DNA of 33,222 bases. Source: Salegentibacter sp. 24 (GTDB lineage Bacteria; Bacteroidota; Bacteroidia; Flavobacteriales; Flavobacteriaceae). How positions within the stretch are numbered: the stretch's first letter is position 1; every line of letters begins with the position of its first letter. Below, piece by piece: positions 15,361 to 22,574 of the stretch. Made by a program: the position numbers and the translations under genes. The notes under the pieces were generated by a model. The model ran no database searches. It was not told where the DNA came from and saw nothing but the letters and a program-made list of their open reading frames with translations. The stretch spans positions 1 through 33,222 of the forward strand of contig NZ_SNWE01000032.1 in assembly GCF_004362395.1 (NCBI RefSeq), written 5' to 3'.

Positions 15361-16143
15361 ATGTTACAGCGTATTTTCGAATTATTACAACAAGGACATC
15401 CCGATGCTTTGAAATTGATCTATGCCAGGTATAACCGAAGCCTCTTTTGGCTGGGCAAGAGAACAATTAAGGATGAATTTGTCATAGAAAACATCCTTCA
15501 GGATGCTTTCCTCATATTATGGGAAAAAAGAGACCGGATAGAAACTCCCGAGCATATTTACTTTTTCCTTCGTTATGTAATGAAAAGAGATTGTACCTAT
15601 TATTATTGCCGACCTAAAAATAAGTTTCACAAGATCACCGACAGGTTAGAATTATACGAAAATTATCAGGAATATATGCACGGTTATGACCCGGAGGAAG
15701 AAGATAAGCATCTACTGGAGCAGGAAGCGGATCAAAAAGCTTTCGACCGGATTCAGAGTGTTCTTCCCTTGCTTAGCGGTAAAAGAAAGCTCCTGATTGA
15801 ACTCTGTTTAAAATACGGTTTTCAGTATAAAGCCATCGCCGAAGCGATGGGAACCAGCATCACCAAAACCAGTACCGAGGTAAAAAGCGCCATTGAAGAT
15901 ATTAAGAATATCATTAATAATGGGAGGTCCCTTGAAGCTAAACCACAACCGATGCTAGCGGTAAAGATCCAGGGTACTATGACCCGGAAACAGGAAAAGG
16001 TGTTACAGCTGCGTACGGAAAAGCAATATTCCTTTGCTGCCATCGCTAAAGAACTGAACCTTGCCCAAAAGGAAGTGCACAAGGAATTTATGGCTGCCTA
16101 TAAACTATTGCAACTCAAACACGAACAACAACAATCAGCTTAG
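15361..16143 (+). CDS. ECF-like sigma factor paired with a nuclease-dead Cas12f
   Basis: A 260-residue sigma-70 family protein of ECF type. Region 2 spans about residues 15-78 (ALKLIYARYNRSLFWLGKR; VIENILQDAFLILWEKRD), and region 4 spans about 135-182 (LLSGKRKLLIELCLKYGFQY, KAIAEAMGTSITKTSTEV). Unusually, a second sigma-4-like HTH follows at about 208-252 (MTRKQEKVLQLRTEKQYSF, AAIAKELNLAQKEVHKEF), making it longer than the usual 170-200 residues. No anti-sigma gene is adjacent. Its stop is 2 bp before the start of the Cas12f-like gene, so the two are coexpressed. Bacteroidota sigma factors linked to dCas12f have been reported to be recruited by the guide RNA complex to start transcription; this pairing suggests the same job here. 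Confidence 0.88.
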   Translation: MLQRIFELLQQGHPDALKLIYARYNRSLFWLGKRTIKDEFVIENILQDAFLILWEKRDRIETPEHIYFFLRYVMKRDCTYYYCRPKNKFHKITDRLELYENYQEYMHGYDPEEEDKHLLEQEADQKAFDRIQSVLPLLSGKRKLLIELCLKYGFQYKAIAEAMGTSITKTSTEVKSAIEDIKNIINNGRSLEAKPQPMLAVKIQGTMTRKQEKVLQLRTEKQYSFAAIAKELNLAQKEVHKEFMAAYKLLQLKHEQQQSA

Positions 16144-16145
16144 TC

Positions 16146-17246
16146 ATGGGAAAAGATACGATAAAACTCACCCGGAAGATCCAGCTGCAGGTGGATGCCC
16201 CTACCAAGGAAGAAAAAACGGAGGTTTATGATACGCTGTACCGCTGGCAGAACAGAAGCTTTAAAGCAGCCAATCTCATTGTTTCACATCTGTACGTGCA
16301 GGAAATGATCAAAGAATTCCTTTATTTATCGGAAGGAGTAAGATATAAGCTGGCGGATGATAAAAAAGCTGAAGACGGCATCTTGGATCGGCACCGGATC
16401 AGTACTACCTACCGGGTGGTATCCGATCGGTTTAAAGGGGAAATTCCCACCAACATTTTAAACAACCTGAACAATAATATCATCAATAACTTTCGTAACA
16501 ACTTGCCGGAATATATTAGAGGAGAACGCTCTCTGGCAAATTTCAAAAGGAATATCGCTTTTCCTTTTGGACCCGTAGGTATTCATGGTTTATCTTATGA
16601 AGAAGAAAAAAAAGCATTTTGTTTTCGTTTGTTTTCCATTCCCCTTAAAACATATTTAGGGAAGGATTATACTGATAAACGAAGCTTGCTGGAACAGGTA
16701 ATAGCCGGCAAAATCAAGCTATGTACTTCTAAAATTCAACTGAAAAGACAAAAAATTTATTTGTTAGCCACCTTTGAATTTGAGAAAGAAAAGCATAGCC
16801 TCAAACCGGAAGTAATTGCAGAAGCTTCTTTATCTCTTGAATATCCTATTACAGTGAAATCCGGAAAAGCAACACTTAGTATTGGCAATAGGGAGGAATT
16901 CCTATATAGAAGGCTAGCCATACAGGCTTCTCAAAAAAGGGCACAAAGCGGGGCCACCTATTGCAGACCCGGAAAAGGCCGTAAACGCAAAACAAAAGCA
17001 GTGGATAAATTCTACGAACTGGAAAAAAACTATGTAAGTAACCGCTTGCATGTATACAGCCGAAAGCTCATTGATTTTTGTATTAAACACCAAGCGGGGA
17101 CCCTCATTTTGTTAAACCAGGAAGATAAAATAGGAATCGCCAAAGAAGAAGACGGATTTCTTTTAAGGAATTGGAATTATTATGAACTGACGACCAAAAT
17201 AAAATACAAGGCCAAGAAAGCCGGTATTGAACTTATAGTAGGTTAA
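16146..17246 (+). CDS. Nuclease-dead, C-terminally truncated Cas12f/TnpB-family RNA-guided protein (dCas12f-like)
   Basis: A 366-residue protein aligned by eye to the Cas12f/TnpB fold. The N-terminal recognition/wedge part (1-220) is followed by a RuvC-like part. The position of RuvC motif I (normally GIDxGIxYP) reads EASLSLEYP (226-234), so the Asp is gone. The basic bridge region RRLAIQASQKRAQSG and GKGRKRK (255-284) is kept. Motif II (normally IEDL or similar) reads TLILLNQEDKIGI (319-331), without the Glu in register. The segment NWNYYELTTKIKYKAKKAG (342-360) is the conserved region before the zinc finger, but the protein ends at 366, so the zinc finger and motif III Asp are absent. It is therefore an RNA-guided binder rather than a cutter, coupled to the sigma gene upstream and followed by guide-RNA units. 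Confidence 0.88.
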   Translation: MGKDTIKLTRKIQLQVDAPTKEEKTEVYDTLYRWQNRSFKAANLIVSHLYVQEMIKEFLYLSEGVRYKLADDKKAEDGILDRHRISTTYRVVSDRFKGEIPTNILNNLNNNIINNFRNNLPEYIRGERSLANFKRNIAFPFGPVGIHGLSYEEEKKAFCFRLFSIPLKTYLGKDYTDKRSLLEQVIAGKIKLCTSKIQLKRQKIYLLATFEFEKEKHSLKPEVIAEASLSLEYPITVKSGKATLSIGNREEFLYRRLAIQASQKRAQSGATYCRPGKGRKRKTKAVDKFYELEKNYVSNRLHVYSRKLIDFCIKHQAGTLILLNQEDKIGIAKEEDGFLLRNWNYYELTTKIKYKAKKAGIELIVG

Positions 17247-17256
17247 ATCGAACTAG

Positions 17257-17345
17257 GAGGGTGCTTGTACACCCATAAGGTGAGGTATTTAATGACACTC
17301 ACTAAATGCTCGCAGCATATACAACCCTCCCCTAAAGATTAAAAG
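17257..17345 (+). ncRNA. Guide RNA 1 (scaffold 17257-17325, candidate guide 17326-17345)
   Basis: The scaffold contains stem GGGTG/CACCC, stem GTGAG/CTCAC and hairpin ATGC-TCGCA-GCAT, then ATACAAC. Ending in CAAC is shared with Cas12f repeats, where the guide starts immediately after. The candidate guide is CCTCCCCTAAAGATTAAAAG. The true 5' end may lie upstream, inside the coding sequence. Confidence 0.75.
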
Positions 17346-17434
17346 GAACTGGAATTATTATGAACTGATGACCAAAATCAAAGACAAGGCCGGGAAAACC
17401 GGTATTGAACTTATAGTAGATTAAATTCAATGAT

Positions 17435-17523
17435 GAGGGTGCTTGTACACCCGTAAGGTGAGGTATTTAATGACACTCACTAAATGCACGTAGCATATAC
17501 AACCTTCCCCAAAAGATTAAAAT
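17435..17523 (+). ncRNA. Guide RNA 2 (scaffold 17435-17503, candidate guide 17504-17523)
   Basis: Same scaffold as unit 1, with only a few substitutions, all in loops (for example ATGC-ACGTA-GCAT), so all stems are kept. The candidate guide is CTTCCCCAAAAGATTAAAAT, identical to guide 1 at 17 of 20 positions. The two may address related targets or still be diverging after duplication. Confidence 0.73.
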
Positions 17524-17612
17524 GAACTGGGATTATTATGAACTGATGACCAAAATAAAATATAAGACCGAGAAAGCCGGTATTGAACTAATAGTGGATT
17601 AAATTCAAAGAT

Positions 17613-17701
17613 GAGGGTGCTTGTAAACCCGAAAGGTGAGGTCCCTAATTACACTCACTAAATGCACGCAGCATATACAACTTAAGTCAATTAGCCTTCT
17701 A
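17613..17701 (+). ncRNA. Guide RNA 3 (scaffold 17613-17681, candidate guide 17682-17701)
   Basis: The scaffold keeps GTGAG/CTCAC and ATGC-ACGCA-GCAT. The first stem is shortened (TTGTAAACCC replaces TTGTACACCC), and the loop of the second stem differs (GTCCCTAATTACA). The candidate guide TTAAGTCAATTAGCCTTCTA is unrelated to guides 1 and 2. It is the outermost unit and is followed by a hairpin at 17711-17731. Confidence 0.72.
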
Positions 17702-17710
17702 GGTGTGAAG

Positions 17711-17731
17711 GTTGAGGAGTGTTAGCTCAAC
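17711..17731 (+). terminator. Candidate terminator after the guide array
   Basis: GTTGAG (17711-17716) pairs perfectly with CTCAAC (17726-17731) over a 9-base loop, and TTTGTCT follows. The stem is short and the T-run is interrupted, so this is a weak intrinsic terminator, but it is well placed to define the 3' end of guide RNA 3. The rest of the gap up to 17982 is AT-rich, and I see no gene in it. Confidence 0.4.
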
Positions 17732-17982
17732 TTTGTCTGCTTAAAAGCAAAAAGCTTGATTTCACTACTTCCCAAGGGTGTAATTTAACTAAATGGATTA
17801 TTACCTTGCTTTAATATATCCAGTACGGTGCTATTTACCATAAAATAATTCTTAGCAACTAGCTCCGTTTGGATAATTCAGATTCTTTAGAAAAATTTTT
17901 ATTTATAGCATAACTGTATTTTATCCTAAACAAAGGAAAATAGAAATCTTTTAGTAAATTAGAAACACCAAATAATAAAGCC

Positions 17983-18603
17983 ATGTGCTACCGTACCAAA
18001 TTAAATTCCAAGCTTAGTGAAATTGAACGCAGCCTGGACGCAAGGTTTATTGAACCGGATTCCTATAAACCCCATTTAGAAATAAACGCTTTTACGTTCT
18101 CAAAAACTCCAGTAATTTCAGATGAAAACCAGGGCGAGATCCAGATGTTCAATTGGGGGCTTATTCCATTCTGGGCCAAGGATGATACCATCAAAAAAAT
18201 GACCTTGAATGCTAAAATTGAAACCATTGCAGAAAAACCTGCCTTTAGGAATTCAGTAAAAAAGCGTTGTTTAATTATTGCAGACGGCTATTACGAATGG
18301 CAGTGGAAAGATGCAAAAGGGAAAGAAAAACAGAAGTACTTAATTACCCCTACTGACCAGGAAATTTTTGCTTTTGCAGGCATCTACTCCACCTGGATTA
18401 ACCCTGAAACCAACAAATCCGTTAACTCTTATTCTATTGTAACAACAGAAGCCAATGAACTCATGGCTGAAATCCATAACAATAAAAAAAGAATGCCGGT
18501 AGTACTGAAAAAACAGGATCACCAGTCCTGGTTAACTGGCACCGACCACCAGAATTTTGCCTTTCCTTACGAAGTACCTTTAATAGCAAGTGCGGTAGCA
18601 TAA
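17983..18603 (+). CDS. yedK: SOS response-associated peptidase (SRAP), HMCES/YedK family
   Basis: A 206-residue SRAP protein, which protects cells by forming a covalent DNA-protein crosslink with abasic sites in single-stranded DNA. The start is fixed by MCYRTK: Cys2 becomes the catalytic N-terminal residue after Met removal (the usual family start is MCGR). Other family landmarks are LNAKIETI (the Asn and Glu of the NAR-ET motif), KRCLIIADGYYEW, and the active-site His segment IHNNKKRMPVVL. Length is normal. It is a lone gene about 250 bp downstream of the guide-RNA array, with its own spacing and no sign of coupling to that system. Confidence 0.92.
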   Translation: MCYRTKLNSKLSEIERSLDARFIEPDSYKPHLEINAFTFSKTPVISDENQGEIQMFNWGLIPFWAKDDTIKKMTLNAKIETIAEKPAFRNSVKKRCLIIADGYYEWQWKDAKGKEKQKYLITPTDQEIFAFAGIYSTWINPETNKSVNSYSIVTTEANELMAEIHNNKKRMPVVLKKQDHQSWLTGTDHQNFAFPYEVPLIASAVA

Positions 18604-18904
18604 ACTTAATTGAATTCAGTTACAATTTTGGATGATTCTTTCCACTACCCTCCCGATGATATTTAAACCCGTTACAGCACTTAATCCCAATCCTGCCGAT
18701 TATTTTAATTTTCCGCGAGCTGAGTAAAAGTAAAAAAGCGAAAGGGCAATCTGGTCTACCAGCGATCTGAAGAATTCTAATACTCTAAACGATCACAAAC
18801 AAGTACTGAAGGTATGGATATGACCCAGGTGCAAATGAAATATTTGTCATCAAAAATCCCTCCTGAAATATCAACATTTGACCTTTTAAATAACAAAACA
18901 GTAT
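18604..18904. other. Intergenic region between SRAP gene and lepB
   Basis: Both flanking genes end here (convergent). No strong hairpin with a T-run, repeat or RNA gene was seen. A 50-codon plus-strand frame starting at 18813 runs into the antisense of lepB and has no family resemblance; I treat it as chance. Confidence 0.4.
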
Positions 18905-20503
18905 TTATTTTCTTTTCTGTTTATGGTATTTCCCAAATCCAAAAATTAAAAGTAAGATCAAAATAAATGGTAAAAGATAAGAATTAGGTTTCCCTTCTCC
19001 TCCTACTGTAGTGAACATTCTATCCCATCTGATTTTGTCAAATCCTTCCCCATCCTGATTTATACTTAACCATATAAAAACTGGTTTACCAACCACGTGA
19101 TCAAATGGTACAAATCCCCATTTCCGAGCATCCAGTGAATTCTGACGATTATCCCCCATCATCCAGTAATAATCCTGTTTAAAGGTGTACTTATCCGTTT
19201 GTAAACCATTTATAAATATTTTATTGTTTTTTACTTCTAACTGATTGCCCTCATATTCGGTGATAACCCGTTTATAAAACGGTAAAGTTTTGCGATCTAG
19301 GTTTACGATCGCACCCTTCTTAGGAATATAAATAGGTCCATAATTGTCGAGATTCCATGACAGAGAGTCTATGTATGGAAAAACGCTTTGAGCTTCCCCT
19401 GGATTACTCAAAGATTTTTTAACATCTTTTACTACGGGATGTTTTCTGATTAAATCTGCTTCTGAATCAGTAAGTGTCAGTATATAACCTCCATTTTGAT
19501 TCAGGGCAAAATTACCATTTGGATATTTGAGCCCATCACGAGCTCCATATCTTTCTTTCAGTAATCTTTGATCTATTGCCTGACCCTGAGTGTTTACAAA
19601 AAAATTATATTGAGGCTTTGCCCGGTCCGGTAAAACGGTTCGGTTTCCATTAATATAAATATACCCTGCTTTGATTTCCAAGCTGTCCCCGGGAATACCA
19701 ACGGCCCTTTTTACCAAATTGGTTTTTTTATCCACAGGCTTATAGTAGTTACGATCTGGGGAAAAATCATTCATATCTAAGAGCGTATCTGCTGGTTGGT
19801 TGAAAACCACTAAATCATTTCTTTTGATTTTTTCCAGGCCAGGAAATCTTAGGTAAGGAAATTGAAATTTATTCATCCATGATGAATTCTTTTCCTCCTT
19901 CTCATCATTAAACAGATATGATTTACCTAAACCTGGAATAGTATCATGAACCATTGGGGCAGCAATAGTGGTCATAGGTATTCTTGCCCCGTAATTGATC
20001 TTACTAACCAATAAAAAATCACCTACTAATAAGGTTTTTTCTAAAGATGATGATGGTATCGTATAAGGTTGTATAAAATAAGTATGAACAATCGTGGCGG
20101 CAATAATTGCGAACAAAATTGAGCTGACCCACTCACCAACAGAAGTTCTTGGTTTAAGACTTCTATCTTTTATATAAGAGACATTCAGGAAATAATTGAG
20201 ATAATAAATATAAAACCCAAAGGTCAAAATAGCCAACCACGTGTCTAGTACTGAATGTTTTCCAAAACTCCTAACCGTCTCCACCCAAATAACCGGGAAC
20301 ATAATAAGATTTACCACCGGTATAAAAAATAATATTGTCCACCACCAGGGCCGGTTGATAATTTTCATCAATACTATAGCATTATATATAGGAATAGTGG
20401 CTTCCCAGGAATGCCTTCCAGCTTTTCGATAAAGTTTATATGTACCTAAGAAATGAATTATTTGTATTACTAGAAAAAGTAAGAACCATTGGAAAAATGT
20501 CAT
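18905..20503 (-). CDS. lepB: Signal peptidase I, long Bacteroidota form
   Basis: A 532-residue membrane serine protease that removes signal peptides from exported proteins. Residues 1-110 hold several membrane segments (for example FQWFLLFLVIQIIHFLG and WWWTILFFIPVVNLIMF), an N-terminal extension typical of Bacteroidota. A further membrane helix at about 125-145 anchors the catalytic domain. The Ser-Lys dyad is visible: Ser153 in IPSSSLEKTLLVGD and Lys265 in LVKRAVGIPGD; the closing box GDNRQNSLDARKWGFVP follows. A large insertion between these boxes and a final C-terminal membrane helix are also usual in this lineage. It is a housekeeping gene that marks the left side of the mobilisable module. 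Confidence 0.95.
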   Translation of the reverse strand: MTFFQWFLLFLVIQIIHFLGTYKLYRKAGRHSWEATIPIYNAIVLMKIINRPWWWTILFFIPVVNLIMFPVIWVETVRSFGKHSVLDTWLAILTFGFYIYYLNYFLNVSYIKDRSLKPRTSVGEWVSSILFAIIAATIVHTYFIQPYTIPSSSLEKTLLVGDFLLVSKINYGARIPMTTIAAPMVHDTIPGLGKSYLFNDEKEEKNSSWMNKFQFPYLRFPGLEKIKRNDLVVFNQPADTLLDMNDFSPDRNYYKPVDKKTNLVKRAVGIPGDSLEIKAGYIYINGNRTVLPDRAKPQYNFFVNTQGQAIDQRLLKERYGARDGLKYPNGNFALNQNGGYILTLTDSEADLIRKHPVVKDVKKSLSNPGEAQSVFPYIDSLSWNLDNYGPIYIPKKGAIVNLDRKTLPFYKRVITEYEGNQLEVKNNKIFINGLQTDKYTFKQDYYWMMGDNRQNSLDARKWGFVPFDHVVGKPVFIWLSINQDGEGFDKIRWDRMFTTVGGEGKPNSYLLPFILILLLIFGFGKYHKQKRK

Positions 20504-20803
20504 GAGGGCTTTAATTTCTTAATCAGTCCTAAAACCCAGGATATTGTTACACTTATTGTTAATTCAGGTTGTGTAATGATGCATTAATGGGGCCATCATC
20601 TACTTCCTTTCTACAAAACCAGTAAATTTCAACCTGTTATAAGAGCCTTTGAGCACATTTACTGGAGTATCCACTCAGTATCCACTGATCTAAAAAATTG
20701 CTTTTATTTTTTACTAATTTTTTGCCACAAATTCTAAGGATTACACCAGGGTTTCCGGGCATTTGCCGCAAATTCCAGGATTTTATGCCAAAGCCATTTG
20801 TCA
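20504..20803. other. Gap between lepB and the mobilisation genes, with an inverted repeat
   Basis: CCAGTAAAT (20619-20627) and ATTTACTGG (20657-20665) form a perfect 9-bp inverted repeat with a 29-base loop. It is followed by the short direct repeat GTATCCACT, present twice around 20668-20687. This lies at the left border of the mobilisation module and could be part of an element end or attachment region, but no matching copy was found near 25200-25900. An overlapping 65-codon frame here is a shadow of the neighbouring gene. Confidence 0.3.
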
Positions 20804-21268
20804 TTACAAACCCTGGTATCCACCCTCTAGCCACTTGCAGTATGCCTCGTGGCTTTCCGGGTGTGCAGCAAAATAATCTTCGTAGTGAGTATTTTGAGAT
20901 TTCATTTCCATCATCGCCCCGTAAACCGAAAAGCTTTCCTCCAGTTTTTCATTAGCGGTATAGCCAAAATACCCCACCAAGCCTAGACTAAGAATTCCAA
21001 GTATCCCAAAAAGGATCAGCAGGTAATTGGGGATGATCCTGGCACGTTTTAATTTCCGGTCTATCTCCTTCAGTATCTCATCTGTTATTTCCTTTTCTGT
21101 TTCCTGCTTTTTAAGGAATATGCTTAGATTATGTTCCAAAGCATCGGTGCTAATGGGAATACTCATAGTTATCAATTGCTTCGAAAGCTTTTGTAGTTCC
21201 AGCACCGCAGTTTTAAAATCAGCCATCTCATCGGCCATCAGTTCCATAATCTCATCTAGTTTTTTCAT
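20804..21268 (-). CDS. Membrane protein of the mobilisation operon
   Basis: A 154-residue protein with a helical, partly coiled-coil N-terminus (about 1-75), one transmembrane segment (LLILFGILGILSLGLVGYFG, about 83-103) and a short C-terminal tail ending in HESHEAYCKWLE-like residues. It follows the relaxase gene by 11 bp on the same strand, and proteins of this shape are common after relaxase genes in Bacteroidota mobilisable elements. The exact role is unknown; membrane anchoring of the relaxosome is a reasonable guess. It is the last gene of the module before lepB. Confidence 0.8.
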   Translation of the reverse strand: MKKLDEIMELMADEMADFKTAVLELQKLSKQLITMSIPISTDALEHNLSIFLKKQETEKEITDEILKEIDRKLKRARIIPNYLLILFGILGILSLGLVGYFGYTANEKLEESFSVYGAMMEMKSQNTHYEDYFAAHPESHEAYCKWLEGGYQGL

Positions 21269-21279
21269 AACTTAAAATT

Positions 21280-22152
21280 TTAATATCCCATACCTATACC
21301 GGTATCTCTTATAATCTTAACTGCTCCTTTTAAAAGTTCCTTGGTTATTTTGGTAGACAGGTTACCACTTAGCTGCACGGTCTTGTTTAAGATCTGAAGC
21401 TCCTTTGGTGCCTGCGTTAGCTTTTTAAAACCCTGGTTATGAGAGATAACAGGGATTAACCGGTTACCACTCATCGACCGGTGGACTTCACTGGCCTTAA
21501 GGTTCACTCCTTTGTATTCCATCCGGAAGCCCTGCAGTTGGTTCGCTTTATTAATGCTGGGGATCACCTCCACCTTCTGGCCCTTCATTTTGCTTATATA
21601 CTCATCCAGGGATTTCGGCCTTGACTGAAGCACCCGGTCATGTATATTTTTGATCTCCTGTCGCAGGCCCTTTAACTCCTGAAGCTTTTCCTGCTGCACT
21701 TCCCGAACTCTTTTAAAGCCTAATTCCCTGGCAACATTATCCGCCGCTATCTGGCTTCGTTTCCCGATAAACCGATCATTGTAAGTCTTACCATCAAAGC
21801 CGATCCTGTTGGTATAGATATGGATGTGCGTATGCGCCTTATCCCGGTGAACAAAGCCAATAGATTGGTGGTCCTGCAGGTTCATCTCCTTTAAAAACTT
21901 TTTAGCGACCTCTTCCAGATCCATTTTACTGAGATCCTTCCCGTCCTCGATGTTCGGGCTGACGATAAAGCTTAAGGTATTATTGGTACAACGCTCATTT
22001 TGCGACTGGATAATCCTAAACTCTTCGGCTATCTCCGAGGGAGTATCCCCGGCCACATGTTCTCGGAGTACAATTTCAGCTTCCTTTTCCTGGTTCCAGC
22101 CATAGGATATAGAAGCCCTGGTCCTGGAAATAGCATGTCCTTTTCCTATCAT
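21280..22152 (-). CDS. Relaxase / mobilisation nuclease (MobB-like)
   Basis: A 290-residue relaxase that would nick the element at oriT and lead the transferred strand into a recipient through a helper conjugation system. The N-terminal part carries a Tyr candidate (RTRASISYGWN, Tyr17), and the HUH-type metal motif is clear: HTHIHI with His107, His109 and His111, preceded by FVHRDKA. The C-terminal third is a charged helical region. It is shorter than many relaxases but usual for Bacteroidota mobilisable elements. Its ATG overlaps the mobC stop by 4 bp (22149-22152), so the pair is translationally coupled. Confidence 0.93.
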   Translation of the reverse strand: MIGKGHAISRTRASISYGWNQEKEAEIVLREHVAGDTPSEIAEEFRIIQSQNERCTNNTLSFIVSPNIEDGKDLSKMDLEEVAKKFLKEMNLQDHQSIGFVHRDKAHTHIHIYTNRIGFDGKTYNDRFIGKRSQIAADNVARELGFKRVREVQQEKLQELKGLRQEIKNIHDRVLQSRPKSLDEYISKMKGQKVEVIPSINKANQLQGFRMEYKGVNLKASEVHRSMSGNRLIPVISHNQGFKKLTQAPKELQILNKTVQLSGNLSTKITKELLKGAVKIIRDTGIGMGY

Positions 22153-22445
22153 TTTTTAAAGTTTTTTAAATGTTCCCTGATTTCCCTGGCAAGGTCTTGC
22201 ACCTCCCTGGCCAGCCTCGGATCCCGCTTTCGAAACATATTTCCGATACGGCTAAAGTTGTTCTTGTACTGTACCAGCATCTGGTAGGTCTGCAATTGTT
22301 CAGCAGTGAGCCGTTCCACAATATTCTTATCAAAGGCAGTAGCACGGATATACTCTGAAAGGGAAATCCCTGCCCTGGCCGCTCTTCTCTGGAGTAGCTT
22401 TTTCTCATAGATCGAACAACGCACCTGGATGTATTCCCTTTTCAT
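22149..22445 (-). CDS. mobC: MobC-like relaxosome accessory protein
   Basis: A 98-residue basic protein of the MobC type, which binds near oriT and helps the relaxase open the DNA. The N-terminal strand EYIQVRCSIYEKKLL with the following helices RRAARAGISLSEYIRATAF forms a ribbon-helix-helix-like DNA-binding unit. The C-terminal helix contains the family-typical NNFSRIGNMFRKRDPRLA. It overlaps the relaxase start by 4 bp, and a candidate oriT lies directly upstream. No abnormality was seen. Confidence 0.88.
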   Translation of the reverse strand: MKREYIQVRCSIYEKKLLQRRAARAGISLSEYIRATAFDKNIVERLTAEQLQTYQMLVQYKNNFSRIGNMFRKRDPRLAREVQDLAREIREHLKNFKK

Positions 22446-22479
22446 TTTTTACCTTTTAAAATCTTTGCAACCACCGGGC

Positions 22480-22520
22480 GCAAAGCAAGATTGTCATGAC
22501 AATGACACATCTTGCTTTGC
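22480..22520. other. Candidate oriT: nested inverted repeats upstream of mobC
   Basis: GCAAAGCAAGAT (22480-22491) and ATCTTGCTTTGC (22509-22520) are a perfect 12-bp inverted repeat. Inside it is a second perfect palindrome, TTGTCATGACAA (22491-22502). The structure sits in the 129-bp gap between the primase-like gene and mobC, the usual place for the transfer origin. A terminator for the upstream gene is the alternative, but no good T-run follows on either strand. Confidence 0.55.
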
Positions 22521-22574
22521 CTTTTCAACTGAAAATTCCGATAGGCATCTACTTTTTGCCAACGCATCAATTTT

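Larger units (their letters stand above)
17165..17698 (+). repeat. Three tandem 178-bp units: gene 3' end + gRNA scaffold + guide
   Basis: Units start at 17165, 17343 and 17521, with an exact period of 178 bp. The first half of each copies the last roughly 80 bp of the Cas12f-like gene; units 2 and 3 still encode NWNYYEL/ELMTKIK-like remnants ending in TAA, but have no gene upstream. The second half is the guide-RNA scaffold. Units 1 and 2 continue into related 3' sequences, while unit 3 ends in unrelated sequence. Because the 3' end of the ORF was duplicated together with the scaffold, the mature scaffold probably begins inside the ORF, as omega-RNAs of TnpB do. That last point is inference. 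Confidence 0.9.

Noticed and set aside
15822-16082. Minus-strand 86-codon frame within the sigma factor gene
   Set aside because: Antisense shadow of a clear coding sequence, with no independent spacing or motif.
17257-17701. CRISPR array
   Set aside because: The repeats are 178 bp apart and carry ORF fossils between scaffold copies. There is no short-repeat/short-spacer alternation and no cas1/cas2, so these are tandem guide-RNA genes, not a CRISPR array.
20637-20834. 65-codon minus-strand frame next to the mobilisation membrane protein
   Set aside because: It overlaps the end of the better-supported gene in another frame and has no recognisable features.
22166-22408. Alternative minus-strand frame overlapping mobC
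   Set aside because: It shares the region with a clear MobC sequence in a different frame; a shadow.
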